From: an uncultured Collinsella sp.
GTDB taxonomy: Bacteria > Actinomycetota > Coriobacteriia > Coriobacteriales > Coriobacteriaceae
Direction of reading: 5' to 3'
DNA length: 12,969 bases
NCBI GenBank assembly: GCA_900765185.1
Contig: CAAFQT010000016.1
Coordinates: forward strand, 1-12,969
The notes beneath the pieces are model-generated. The model did no database searches. It was given only the letters and a program-made list of their open reading frames with translations, and had not been told where the DNA came from. This document shows positions 1 through 7,322 of the stretch, piece by piece (the first letter of the stretch is position 1; every line of letters begins with the position of its first letter). The translations under genes and the position numbers were made by a program.

Positions 1-1262
1 ATTCCAAGCTCGGCCAGGCCATGGACGCCCTGCAGCTGCCCGATTCCGACATGCCGGTCAACGTGCTTTCCGGCGGCGAGCGCCGTCGCGTGGCCCTGTG
101 CAAGCTGCTGCTCGAGGCTCCCGACCTGCTGCTGCTCGACGAGCCCACGAACCACCTGGACGCCGAATCGATCCTGTGGCTCGAGCACTTCCTGCACAAC
201 TACCAGGGCGCGGTGCTTGCCGTCACGCACGATCGCTACTTCCTGGATAACGTTGCCGAGTGGATCTGCGAGGTAGACCGCGGTCACCTTTATCCCTACA
301 AGGGCAACTACTCCACGTATCTGGAGACCAAGGCCGCCCGTATCGAGGCGCAGGGCAACCGCGACGCCAAGCTCGCCAAGCGCATGGAGGCCGAGCTCGA
401 GTGGGTACGCAGCTCGCCCAAGGCTCGCCAGGCCAAGAACAAGGCCCGTCTGGCTCGTTACGAGGAGATGGAGGCCGAGGCCCGCGCAAGCCAGAAGCTC
501 GACTGGACCGACATCCGCATCCCCGTGGGCCCGCGTCTGGGCAACAAGGTGCTCGAGGCTCATCACCTGCACAAGGAGTTCGATGGCCGTGTGCTCATCG
601 ACGACCTATCGTTCACCCTGCCGCGCAACGGTATCGTGGGTGTCATCGGCCCCAACGGTGTGGGCAAAACCACGCTGTTCAAGACCATCGTGGGCCTGGA
701 GCCGCTGACTTCGGGCGAGCTCGAGGTGGGCGAGACCGTCAAGATCTCCTATGTCGATCAGAACCGTTCCGGCATCGACCCCGATAAGAACCTGTGGGAG
801 GTCGTCTCGGATGGCCTGGACCACATGATGGTCGGTGAGACCGAGGTTCCGAGCCGTGCTTATGTGGCGAGCTTTGGCTTTAAAGGCCAGGACCAGCAGA
901 AGCGCGCCGGCGTACTCTCCGGTGGCGAGCGCAACCGTCTGAACTTGGCGCTTACGCTCAAGCAGGGCGGCAACCTGCTGCTTCTCGACGAGCCCACGAA
1001 TGACCTCGACGTCGAGACGCTGTCCTCGCTCGAAGCGGCGCTGCTCGAGTTCCCGGGCTGCTCGGTGGTCATTAGCCACGACCGTATGTTCCTGGACCGC
1101 GTCGCCACGCACATTCTAGCGTGGGAGGGCACCGACGAGAATCCGGGCAACTGGTATTGGTTCGAGGGCAACTTCGAGGCCTATCAGGCCAACCGCATCG
1201 AGCGCCTGGGCGAGGATGCAGCCCAGCCGCATCGTATTCACCGCAAGCTGACGCGTGACTAG
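1..1262 (+). CDS. ettA: Energy-dependent translational throttle protein EttA (ABC-F), 5'-truncated
   Basis: The reading frame is open from base 3 at the window edge, so the ATG at 21 is internal. By comparison with the usual length of about 555 residues, roughly 140-150 N-terminal residues, including the first Walker A, are missing. Numbered from the ATG at 21, I see the first ABC signature LSGGE (16-20) and Walker B LLLLDEPTNHLD (36-47). A basic linker follows at about 105-165 (the P-site tRNA interaction motif region of ABC-F proteins). The second Walker A is GPNGVGKTT (210-218), the second signature LSGGE (299-303) and the second Walker B LLLDEPTNDLD (320-330). There are no membrane segments, as expected for a soluble ABC-F ATPase. 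In this family EttA binds the ribosomal E site and gates the first elongation step according to ATP/ADP level. Similarity to E. coli EttA is close along the whole visible length, including the linker, which favours EttA over Uup or resistance-type ABC-F proteins. It ends in TAG and converges on the minus-strand gene at 1341. Confidence 0.93.
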   Translation, partial: SKLGQAMDALQLPDSDMPVNVLSGGERRRVALCKLLLEAPDLLLLDEPTNHLDAESILWLEHFLHNYQGAVLAVTHDRYFLDNVAEWICEVDRGHLYPYKGNYSTYLETKAARIEAQGNRDAKLAKRMEAELEWVRSSPKARQAKNKARLARYEEMEAEARASQKLDWTDIRIPVGPRLGNKVLEAHHLHKEFDGRVLIDDLSFTLPRNGIVGVIGPNGVGKTTLFKTIVGLEPLTSGELEVGETVKISYVDQNRSGIDPDKNLWEVVSDGLDHMMVGETEVPSRAYVASFGFKGQDQQKRAGVLSGGERNRLNLALTLKQGGNLLLLDEPTNDLDVETLSSLEAALLEFPGCSVVISHDRMFLDRVATHILAWEGTDENPGNWYWFEGNFEAYQANRIERLGEDAAQPHRIHRKLTRD

Positions 1263-1300
1263 ATATATTGCTGGTTTGGTTACGCAACATCAACAAATAT

Positions 1301-1336
1301 AAACGGCTCAAATCCTGATTTGGATTTGAGCCGTTT
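1301..1336. terminator. Bidirectional stem-loop between convergent genes
   Basis: A perfect 15-bp inverted repeat (1301-1315 with 1322-1336) has a 6-base loop. It lies 38 bases after the ettA stop and 4 bases beyond the stop of the minus-strand gene. The plus-strand side ends in only TTT. The minus-strand side runs into an AT-rich tract. It is likely the shared terminator of the two converging transcripts, although the U-tracts are poor. Confidence 0.7.
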
Positions 1337-1340
1337 GTCG

Positions 1341-2648
1341 TTACTGCTCGGGTTCTTCGACTTTATCGATGGTCCAGGTGGCTCCGAGGCCTCCGGTGGT
1401 GTTGCGTCGGATGCGCACGGTGACTTCGTGGCGCTCGCCGGCCTGCGTGTAGCGCAGGGGGAAGCTTGCGCGGTTTCGCGCGGCCTCGATGGTACCGCGC
1501 TCGCGGGCGATCCAGTAGTACTCGCCGACGATGCCGAGCGTGTCGGCGCCGTAGGGGAGATAGGTCGACAACTGGTGCAGAAGCGGGCCGGGGCAGAAGA
1601 CTTCGGTTGCGAAATCGATGGGGAAGTCCTCGGGGATGGCGGGCGCTGCAGGTGCGGGGGCCGGTACTGCAGCGGGGACCGGAGCCGGTGCCAGTGCGGG
1701 AATTTGGTCGCAAGCAGCGGTGGGCACGGACTCGATGACGGGTGCAGACTCAGGCACCGATTCCGGCTTAGCTGTGGAATCTGTCGGTTCCACGGAGACG
1801 GATGTGCCTTCAGCCTCGGTTGTGGCATCGGTTTGCGGGGCGTCCTCTGCCTCGACGCTCGACTTTGCCTCGATGGGCGTGGAAGCCATGGTGGTGATGC
1901 CGGCGTTGACGTTCTCGGGGTCATAGACGACCGTGAGCGAGATGGCGGGCTGCGGCGTCTCGGGTTCCGGCGCCGACTCGGTAGCGTCTTGATCTGTGGG
2001 CTCGTCGGACTGATCGTCCTCGGCCTCGTTGTCAAAGACATCGCTGTTTTGGAACGCAGGCGGCTCGGGTTGGTCAGCGGCTTCTTCGGTTGTCGACTTG
2101 GGCGCTTCGTTGAGCTCCACAGTGGCTTCCTGCTCGGATATGACTTTGGGATCGGTCGTGGCGGCGATTTCGGTTTCGGCTTCTGCCGTTACCTCAATAG
2201 CGACTTCGATCTCTGTCTCGGGCTCGGGTTCCGGCGCGGCTTCAACCATGGCTTCGGGCTCGGGACGCTTAACGTGCTTGGGGCGCACGGCCTTGAGGTC
2301 CTTCTCACCGCGCTTTTTCTTTTTGTAGGACTGCTTGGCGCCCTTGGCGGTCTTGGGCTTGTCCTCGCCCTTGGCAAGCGCAGCATCCCAGGCCTCGTTG
2401 GCGATGACGGTGGCATACAGGCGGCCGCCTTTAAAGACGGTCAGCTTAATGCAGTCGTCGAGTTCCTCGAGCAACTCGCGCGTGGACTCGAAGCCCAGGT
2501 CATAAGCGGTCATGTCGCCAGCGGCGAGCGCCTCCTCGACCTGCGTCATAAACGTTTGCTTGCCACATCCAATCGCATCGCGCAGCAGGCGATACAGATA
2601 GATGTGGTTGCCCAGCGAAAGCGTGGGCCTAATTATTGTCTTGCTCAT
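1341..2648 (-). CDS. Hypothetical protein: possible LOTUS-like N-terminal domain, basic patch, long acidic Pro/Ala/Glu linker, conserved-looking C-terminal domain
   Basis: This is a 435-residue protein that I do not recognise by name. The ATG at 2648 is chosen because AGGAG (2656-2660) sits 7 bases upstream; the in-frame start at 2687 would lie upstream of a promoter-like -10 and has no comparable site. Residues about 12-85 form a compact predicted helix/strand region ending in GFESTRELLEEL (52-63) then a strand-turn-strand KLTVFKGGRLYATV (68-81). This resembles the OST-HTH/LOTUS winged-helix pattern, which binds RNA, but that is an inference from pattern only. Residues 93-130 are strongly basic (KKKK at 109-112). 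Residues 130-340 are an acidic, repetitive Pro/Ala/Glu/Thr linker, presumably disordered, with PAPVPA-type repeats at about 320-336. Residues 341-432 form a second globular region rich in aromatics. There is no signal peptide or membrane segment, so it is probably cytoplasmic and may bind nucleic acid. The antisense strand is also open over much of this gene, a side effect of its biased composition. Confidence 0.75.
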   Translation of the reverse strand: MSKTIIRPTLSLGNHIYLYRLLRDAIGCGKQTFMTQVEEALAAGDMTAYDLGFESTRELLEELDDCIKLTVFKGGRLYATVIANEAWDAALAKGEDKPKTAKGAKQSYKKKKRGEKDLKAVRPKHVKRPEPEAMVEAAPEPEPETEIEVAIEVTAEAETEIAATTDPKVISEQEATVELNEAPKSTTEEAADQPEPPAFQNSDVFDNEAEDDQSDEPTDQDATESAPEPETPQPAISLTVVYDPENVNAGITTMASTPIEAKSSVEAEDAPQTDATTEAEGTSVSVEPTDSTAKPESVPESAPVIESVPTAACDQIPALAPAPVPAAVPAPAPAAPAIPEDFPIDFATEVFCPGPLLHQLSTYLPYGADTLGIVGEYYWIARERGTIEAARNRASFPLRYTQAGERHEVTVRIRRNTTGGLGATWTIDKVEEPEQ

Positions 2649-2655
2649 GGCAAAT

Positions 2656-2705
2656 CTCCTCTTTACACATGTAAAGCATCTTACCATCGCATGGCGTTCG
2701 CCATG
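2656..2705 (-). promoter_or_regulatory. Candidate promoter with flanking palindromes and RBS for the 435-residue protein gene
   Basis: On the minus strand an extended -10 element, TGG-TAAGAT, lies at 2686-2678, with no convincing -35 hexamer. Two palindromes surround it. CATGGCG-TT-CGCCATG (2690-2705) covers the spacer and -35 position. TTTAC-ACAT-GTAAA (2662-2675) covers the expected transcription start. The Shine-Dalgarno AGGAG is at 2660-2656. The placement suggests repressor operators, but no regulator is identified. Confidence 0.4.
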
Positions 2706-2720
2706 GCGGCGCCCAAGGCA

Positions 2721-2754
2721 AACGGGCGCGAACCGCTTTCGATTCGCGCCCGTT
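2721..2754 (-). terminator. Stem-loop after the 320-residue membrane protein gene
   Basis: A perfect 12-bp GC-rich inverted repeat (2721-2732 with 2743-2754) has a 10-base loop. It starts 34 bases past the stop of the minus-strand gene ending at 2789. Only TTT follows the stem on the minus strand, so it is a weak intrinsic terminator or a 3'-end stabilising hairpin. It separates that gene from the promoter of the next one. Confidence 0.5.
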
Positions 2755-2788
2755 GTACAGGTCGGTTATCTATGAGAGGCAAATGTGC

Positions 2789-3751
2789 TTAGTTGCCCGA
2801 TGCCGTGCCTTGGCTCGAGTTGTCAGATGCCGTGCCGGACGCGGTTCCGCTCGAGCTGTTCGAGCTGTTGGTGTTGCTGCTGTCTGCTGTGCCCGTTCCC
2901 GAAGCGGTGTCGCTCGTCTGGCCGCCCGTGCTCGGCTGCGAACCGTCAGTCGTTTGGCTTGAGTCGGTCGTGCCGGACGGCGCGCCACTGTTGGCCGTAG
3001 AGGAATCGGTGCCCTGCGATTGGCTTTGGGTGTTCGAGGACGAATCGGTAGAGGTAGAACTGTCTTGCGTGCCGTCCGCCTGTGCCTGCTGATCTTGCGA
3101 CTGGGTGTTGCCATTTGCATCGCTCTCGGTCGTGCGCGACGAAAGGATTGGCTCGGGGCGCTCGCCCAGACCCTCACCGGCGGTGGTTATAAGGATGGCG
3201 CCGGTGCAGGCGATGACCGCGACGATGGCGATGGCGATCGAGAAGACGATGACCTTCTTTTGCGTCTGGCTGCGCTCTGCCGCGGCCTTGGCGCGCAGGC
3301 TGTTAGGGGCGACGCGCGCCGTGGTCGCGCGTCCCGCAACCCGGCGCATTTCCTGCGTGGTCGCGGCGCCACCTAGGTGCTCCTCGACATCGGGCTTAAC
3401 GGGCTCGTAGGCGCCGGCAGGGTAGTCGACAGCGGCATGCGTGCCCTTGATTGCTTCGGCGCTGGCAGAGATAAAGTGGCGGTAGACCTGCGAGGACACA
3501 ACGGTGATGACCGAGCTCACGGCGGCGCCAATTACTGAACCAGCGATACCAATCTTGGAGGCAAGCGCGACGCTCGTGGCGGCAGCTGCGGCGCCGGCGA
3601 TGATCTGGGGAATGGAAATGTCATCGAACAGGCCCTTTTTGGGCGCGATGGCCATGGTCTGTCCGATGGAATGGTTTTCGTGAACGCCGTTGTTGAGCGA
3701 TGCTGGTGTCATGACGCGCGTGCGCGGCGCGTCGGTGTACTTGGTTGTCAT
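2789..3751 (-). CDS. Hypothetical membrane protein with Ser/Thr/Gln-rich C-terminal tail
   Basis: This is a 320-residue protein of unknown function. The ATG at 3751 is chosen because GGGAGGA (3758-3764) lies 6 bases upstream; an in-frame extension to 3847 lacks such a site. Residues 1-40 are polar. Residues 46-90 form a hydrophobic, Ala/Gly/Ser-rich stretch that could be a membrane hairpin or amphipathic pair. Residues 90-165 are polar and contain a basic segment (135-166, many Arg/Lys). A strong single transmembrane segment lies at about 167-190. After it, residues 200-320 are almost only Ser, Thr, Gly, Gln, Asp, Asn and Ala, a low-complexity tail. The positive residues just before the transmembrane helix suggest a cytoplasmic N-terminus and an exposed tail, possibly cell-wall spanning. 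I see no sorting motif (LPXTG-like) at the end. It is transcribed divergently from nadE. Confidence 0.75.
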   Translation of the reverse strand: MTTKYTDAPRTRVMTPASLNNGVHENHSIGQTMAIAPKKGLFDDISIPQIIAGAAAAATSVALASKIGIAGSVIGAAVSSVITVVSSQVYRHFISASAEAIKGTHAAVDYPAGAYEPVKPDVEEHLGGAATTQEMRRVAGRATTARVAPNSLRAKAAAERSQTQKKVIVFSIAIAIVAVIACTGAILITTAGEGLGERPEPILSSRTTESDANGNTQSQDQQAQADGTQDSSTSTDSSSNTQSQSQGTDSSTANSGAPSGTTDSSQTTDGSQPSTGGQTSDTASGTGTADSSNTNSSNSSSGTASGTASDNSSQGTASGN

Positions 3752-3860
3752 ACGGGGTCCTCCCGGTGTAAATCTGCTTCGTTTCATGCAGCCATCAGGG
3801 TACCCACCAGATGTGAATCGTACGTGACATTTAACAGATATCATCAACTCATCAATAGCT

Positions 3861-3906
3861 CACCAAGTTGGTGGGATGCGGTTACACCCGGCGGTTGAAC
3901 TACAAT
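3861..3906 (+). promoter_or_regulatory. Candidate nadE promoter region with upstream palindrome
   Basis: A -10 like hexamer TACAAT is at 3901-3906, about 50 bases before the chosen nadE start. No good -35 hexamer is found. A 13-base palindrome, CACCAA-G-TTGGTG (3861-3873), lies just upstream of the expected -35 position and could be an operator. No regulator assignment is supported. Confidence 0.35.
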
Positions 3907-3954
3907 AGGGCTTGCTAATTGTTGTGAATGGCGTCTACGCACGGGAGCATTCTT

Positions 3955-5934
3955 ATGAATCTTCACCTTTCTCAGTCTGATGGCTTTTTGCGTGTGGCGG
4001 CGGCGTCGCCACGGATTCGCGTGGCCGATGTCGAGGGCAATGCCGAGGTTGCGCTGGCGGCTGTTCGCGAGGCTGCCGAGCGCGGCGTTCGCGCGCTGGT
4101 GCTGCCCGAGCTTAACTTGTGCGGCTATACCGCGGCCGACCTGTTCCATAATCGCACGCTGCTGCATGCCTGTGAGGCTGCTCTGGTGCATATCCTCGAC
4201 GAGACTCGTGAGCTGCCGATTGTCTTTACCATCGGTCTTCCCGTTGCAGTTGCCGAGAATATCTACAACTGCGCCGCCGTGTGCTGCGCGGGCGAGCTTT
4301 TGGGCCTCACGGCCAAGAAGTATCTGCCCAACTATGGCGAGTTCTACGAGTGCCGCTGGTTTGCTCCGGCGCCCGCAGATCCTGTGTGGGTCGAGTTTGC
4401 CGGTCAGGGTCCGGTTCCGCTGGGTTCGGGGCTTGTCTACCGCTGCTGTGATGAAGATGCCGAGGATATGGTGCTGGGCGTTGAGGTCTGCGAGGACCTG
4501 TGGGTGCCGGCGCCCCCTTCGACCGAGATGGCGCTTGCCGGTGCGACGGTGATCCTCAATCCGTCGGCTTCGGACGAGATTATCGGTAAGGCGGATTACC
4601 GCCGCAGTCTCATTTCCAACCAGAGCGCGCGCCTGTACTGCGCCTATGCCTATGCAGACGCGAGCGAGGGCGAGTCCACGACCGACATGGTCTTTGCGGG
4701 CGAGAACCTTATCTACGAAAACGGATCCAAGCTCGCCGCCACTAAACTGCTTACCTGCGATATGGCGGTGGCCGATGTCGATCTTGACCGCCTGGTTGCC
4801 GAGCGCCGTCGCTCGACGACGTGGGCGCGCACCGACGATGCGCCGGAGGCCACGACCGTTGAGTTTTCGTTTGAGGGCGTACTGGCCGAAGAACCTGTCC
4901 TGCGCGATGCCTGCGATATCGACCGCGTTTTCCCGCGCGCGCCCTTTGTGCCGGCCGACCACGGCGACCTGGCCGAGCGCTGCGAGACCATCCTCGACCT
5001 GCAGACTGCGGGCCTCAAGACCCGCCTCGCCCACACAGGTACCAAGGCTGCGGTCATCGGCCTTTCGGGTGGCTTGGACTCCACGTTGGCACTGCTTGTG
5101 ACCGTGCGTGCCTTCGATGCGCTGGGGCTGCCGCGCACGGGTATCACGGCGGTCTCCATGCCGGGTTTTGGCACGACGCATCGCACCAAGTCGAATGCCG
5201 AGTCGCTTGCCCGCGACCTGGGTGTGAGCTTCCGTGAGGTTTCGATTCACGCGGCCGTGGAACAGCACTTTAAGGATATCGAGCATGATCCGGCCGTGCA
5301 GGACGTGACCTACGAGAACAGTCAGGCGCGCGAGCGTACGCAGATTCTGATGGATCTGGCCAACCAGGCTGGCGGTTTTGTCATTGGCACGGGCGACCTG
5401 TCGGAGCTGGCGCTCGGCTGGGCTACCTATAACGGCGACCACATGAGCATGTACGCCGTCAACGCGAGCGTGCCCAAGACGCTTGTGCGCCATCTGGTGC
5501 GCTATGCCGCCGATGTCTTTGGCGGGCGTATTGCCGAGGTCTTGCTCGATATCCTCGATACGCCGGTGTCCCCCGAGCTTCTGCCGCCCACGGGCGACGG
5601 CGAGATTGCGCAGAGGACCGAGGATTTGGTGGGCCCGTATGAGCTGCACGACTACTTCCTCTACTACCTGCTGCGTTTTGGCTTTGAGCCGGGCAAGATC
5701 TACCGCATGGCGCTCAAGAGCTTCGAGGGCGTCTACGACGCCAAGACCGTCCACACGTGGCTGCGTACGTTCTACCGTCGCTTCTTTGCCCAGCAGTTTA
5801 AGCGCAGCTGCCTGCCCGATGGTCCCAAGGTGGGCTCGGTGACGCTCAGCCCGCGCGGCGATTGGCGTATGCCGAGTGACGCTAGCTCGCGTCTGTGGCT
5901 TGCGCAGATCGACGCGCTCAATCCAGTTGACTAA
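3955..5934 (+). CDS. nadE: Glutamine-dependent NAD+ synthetase
   Basis: This cytoplasmic 659-residue enzyme has two domains. It makes NAD+ from nicotinic acid adenine dinucleotide, ATP and ammonia released from glutamine. The ATG at 3955 is preferred over 3928 because GGGAG (3943-3947) sits 7 bases before it. The N-terminal nitrilase-type glutaminase domain (about 11-290) has a visible Glu-Lys-Cys triad: E52 in LPELNLCGY, K121 in KKYLPNYGEFYE and C179 in VEVCEDLW. The C-terminal synthetase domain has the PP-loop ATPase motif SGGLDST (371-377), and further on the family signatures YENSQARERTQILMDLAN and GTGDLSELALGW. The length and order match the long, two-domain bacterial type (as in Mycobacterium tuberculosis) rather than the short ammonia-dependent NadE, so it carries its own glutaminase. 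It stands alone, divergent from the membrane protein gene and followed by the aminotransferase after 118 bases. Confidence 0.96.
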   Translation: MNLHLSQSDGFLRVAAASPRIRVADVEGNAEVALAAVREAAERGVRALVLPELNLCGYTAADLFHNRTLLHACEAALVHILDETRELPIVFTIGLPVAVAENIYNCAAVCCAGELLGLTAKKYLPNYGEFYECRWFAPAPADPVWVEFAGQGPVPLGSGLVYRCCDEDAEDMVLGVEVCEDLWVPAPPSTEMALAGATVILNPSASDEIIGKADYRRSLISNQSARLYCAYAYADASEGESTTDMVFAGENLIYENGSKLAATKLLTCDMAVADVDLDRLVAERRRSTTWARTDDAPEATTVEFSFEGVLAEEPVLRDACDIDRVFPRAPFVPADHGDLAERCETILDLQTAGLKTRLAHTGTKAAVIGLSGGLDSTLALLVTVRAFDALGLPRTGITAVSMPGFGTTHRTKSNAESLARDLGVSFREVSIHAAVEQHFKDIEHDPAVQDVTYENSQARERTQILMDLANQAGGFVIGTGDLSELALGWATYNGDHMSMYAVNASVPKTLVRHLVRYAADVFGGRIAEVLLDILDTPVSPELLPPTGDGEIAQRTEDLVGPYELHDYFLYYLLRFGFEPGKIYRMALKSFEGVYDAKTVHTWLRTFYRRFFAQQFKRSCLPDGPKVGSVTLSPRGDWRMPSDASSRLWLAQIDALNPVD

Positions 5935-5953
5935 GGTTGGCTAAATTGAACCA

Positions 5954-6000
5954 ATACGGGGGTTGCAAGCGTTACACTTTTGCAATCTGATGGCCCGTAT
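5954..6000 (+). promoter_or_regulatory. Nested inverted repeat and possible promoter upstream of the aminotransferase gene
   Basis: The outer arms ATACGGG (5954-5960) and CCCGTAT (5994-6000) are perfect complements. Inside them the self-complementary hexamer TTGCAA occurs twice (5963-5968 and 5980-5985). TTGCAA with a 17-base spacer and TCTGAT (5986-5991) can also be read as a weak -35/-10 pair. The sequence may therefore be a promoter with an operator, or a structured RNA leader placed directly before the hairpin at 6003. Confidence 0.35.
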
Positions 6001-6002
6001 CG

Positions 6003-6033
6003 CGCGGCGCTCTTGTCGGAGCGCCGCGTTTTT
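6003..6033 (+). terminator. Rho-independent terminator or attenuator upstream of the aminotransferase gene
   Basis: A perfect 10-bp GC-rich stem (6003-6012 with 6019-6028) has a 6-base loop and is followed at once by TTTTT (6029-6033). It is the first convincing terminator after nadE. It ends only 19 bases before the start codon of the aminotransferase and 7 bases before its RBS, so it can also act as an attenuator on that gene if transcription starts upstream of it. Confidence 0.7.
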
Positions 6034-6052
6034 CATATCGAAAGGTGGCACC

Positions 6053-7216
6053 ATGCAGGCATCGCAGCGTCTCGACCGCTTTGGCGCGGAGGTCTTCGCC
6101 TCGCTCAACAACAAGCTTCTCGCGCTGAAGGCTCAGGGCAAGACCATTTACAACATGAGCGTGGGCACGCCCGACTTTAAGCCGTACGACCATGTGGTCG
6201 AGGCGCTCACGCAGGCAGCCCAAGATCCCGAGATGTGGAAGTATGCTCTGCGCGACCTGCCCGAACTCAAGCAGGCCGTGTGCGATTACTATGAGCGTCG
6301 CTTTGGCGTTTCGGGCATTACGCCGTCTATGGTGCAGTCGTGCAACGGCACGCAGGAGGGCGTGGGCCATTTGGGCCTGGCCCTGCTCGATCCGGGTGAC
6401 ACCATTCTGGTTCCCGATCCGTGCTACCCGGTCTTTGAGGCGGGTGCCAAGATCGCCGATGCCAAGCTCGAATACTATCCGCTGGTTGCCGAGCACAATT
6501 ACCTGCCCTATGTGGCGGGTATCGATCCCGAGGTGGCCGATCGTGCCAAATATATGATCGTGTCGCTGCCCGCGAACCCGGTCGGCTCGGTGGGCACGCC
6601 CGAGGTCTACGAGGAGATCATCGCTTTCGCCCGCGAGCACGACCTGCTCATCGTCCATGACAACGCGTACTCCGACATCGTGTTCGACGGCGAGCCGGGC
6701 GGCAGCTTCTTGCAGTATCCCGGCGCGCTCGAGGTGGGCGTTGAGTTCTTCTCGCTCTCCAAGTCGTTTAACGTCACCGGTGCGCGTATCGGCTTTTTGG
6801 TCGGCCGCGAGGATGTGGTCTCGGCCTTTGCCAAGCTGCGCGGCCAGATCGACTTTGGTATGTTCTTCCCGATCCAGAAGGCCGCCATCGCTTGCTTGAA
6901 CGGTCCGCGCGATGAGGTCGAGGCGCAGCGTCTGAAGTACCAGGAACGCCGCGATGCCCTGTGCGACGGTCTTGAGGGCCTGGGCTGGGAGCGTCCCAAC
7001 GCGCATGGCTCTATGTTTGTGTGGGCCAAGCTTCCCGGTGGTCGCACCGATTCCATGGCGTTTTGCGAGGAGCTTATGGAGAAGGCCGGCGTTGTGGTGA
7101 CGCCGGGTGCGAGCTTTGGCCCTTCGGGCGAGGGGCACGTGCGTATGGCACTGGTCCTGCCGCCCGATCAGATCGCTTTGGCTGTCGAGGCCATTCGCGA
7201 GGCGGGCCTGTATTAG
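6053..7216 (+). CDS. Class I/II PLP-dependent aminotransferase, DapL (LL-diaminopimelate aminotransferase)-like
   Basis: This is a 387-residue fold-type I aminotransferase of standard length. The ATG at 6053 follows AAGG (6042-6045) by 7 bases; upstream in-frame starts would lie within or before the hairpin. Active-site residues are visible. K237 in SLSKSFNVTGARIGF is the Schiff-base lysine. N175 (PANPVG), D203 and Y206 (HDNAYSD) contact PLP. R245 contacts the phosphate, and R364 (HVRMAL) should bind the substrate carboxylate. Segments such as GVEFFSLSKSFN, YQERRDAL and EKAGVVVTPGASFGPSGEG look most like DapL and alanine/aspartate-type relatives. DapL converts tetrahydrodipicolinate and glutamate directly to LL-DAP. 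Because this window also encodes DapH, whose pathway needs an N-acetyl-LL-DAP aminotransferase, this enzyme might serve that step or another amino acid. The substrate is therefore open. It is read as a single gene behind a leader hairpin. Confidence 0.88.
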   Translation: MQASQRLDRFGAEVFASLNNKLLALKAQGKTIYNMSVGTPDFKPYDHVVEALTQAAQDPEMWKYALRDLPELKQAVCDYYERRFGVSGITPSMVQSCNGTQEGVGHLGLALLDPGDTILVPDPCYPVFEAGAKIADAKLEYYPLVAEHNYLPYVAGIDPEVADRAKYMIVSLPANPVGSVGTPEVYEEIIAFAREHDLLIVHDNAYSDIVFDGEPGGSFLQYPGALEVGVEFFSLSKSFNVTGARIGFLVGREDVVSAFAKLRGQIDFGMFFPIQKAAIACLNGPRDEVEAQRLKYQERRDALCDGLEGLGWERPNAHGSMFVWAKLPGGRTDSMAFCEELMEKAGVVVTPGASFGPSGEGHVRMALVLPPDQIALAVEAIREAGLY

Positions 7217-7256
7217 AAACCTGTTTCGGCTCGTCAATAGCTCGAAACCGATTTCG

Positions 7257-7280
7257 TGCAGTTATTTTACGAATACTGCA
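7257..7280. repeat. Short inverted repeat in the ldh upstream region
   Basis: TGCAGT (7257-7262) and ACTGCA (7275-7280) are perfect 6-bp arms with a 12-base AT-rich spacer, about 45 bases upstream of the putative ldh -10. It may be an operator for redox or carbon control, but it does not match the Rex consensus as I know it. The region 7217-7417 otherwise holds only the ldh promoter and leader. Confidence 0.25.
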
Positions 7281-7322
7281 AACAATTTCGGTAAACGGTC
7301 GATTTTCGGCTGCGAATAGGAG

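Noticed and set aside
21..1262. ettA as a complete short ABC protein starting at the ATG at 21
   Set aside because: The frame is open to the window edge and the preceding residues (SKLGQA) match EttA. The first Walker A would otherwise be missing.
2199..2400. Low-complexity GAG/GTC-rich stretch as a tandem DNA repeat
   Set aside because: It is not a regular repeat unit. It reflects the Pro/Ala/Glu-rich linker of the minus-strand protein.
1320..2792. 490-codon open frame on the plus strand opposite the 435-residue protein gene
   Set aside because: It starts inside the terminator stem, has no RBS and a low-complexity composition that mirrors the linker of the minus-strand gene. The minus frame has a good RBS and globular ends.
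3844..5754. 636-codon open frame on the minus strand opposite nadE
   Set aside because: The plus strand encodes a complete NadE with all catalytic motifs. The antisense frame is a by-product of GC-rich codon use and shows no recognisable domain.
5972..7237. 421-codon minus-strand frame opposite the aminotransferase
   Set aside because: It is a shadow of a clear PLP enzyme, with no RBS or family resemblance.
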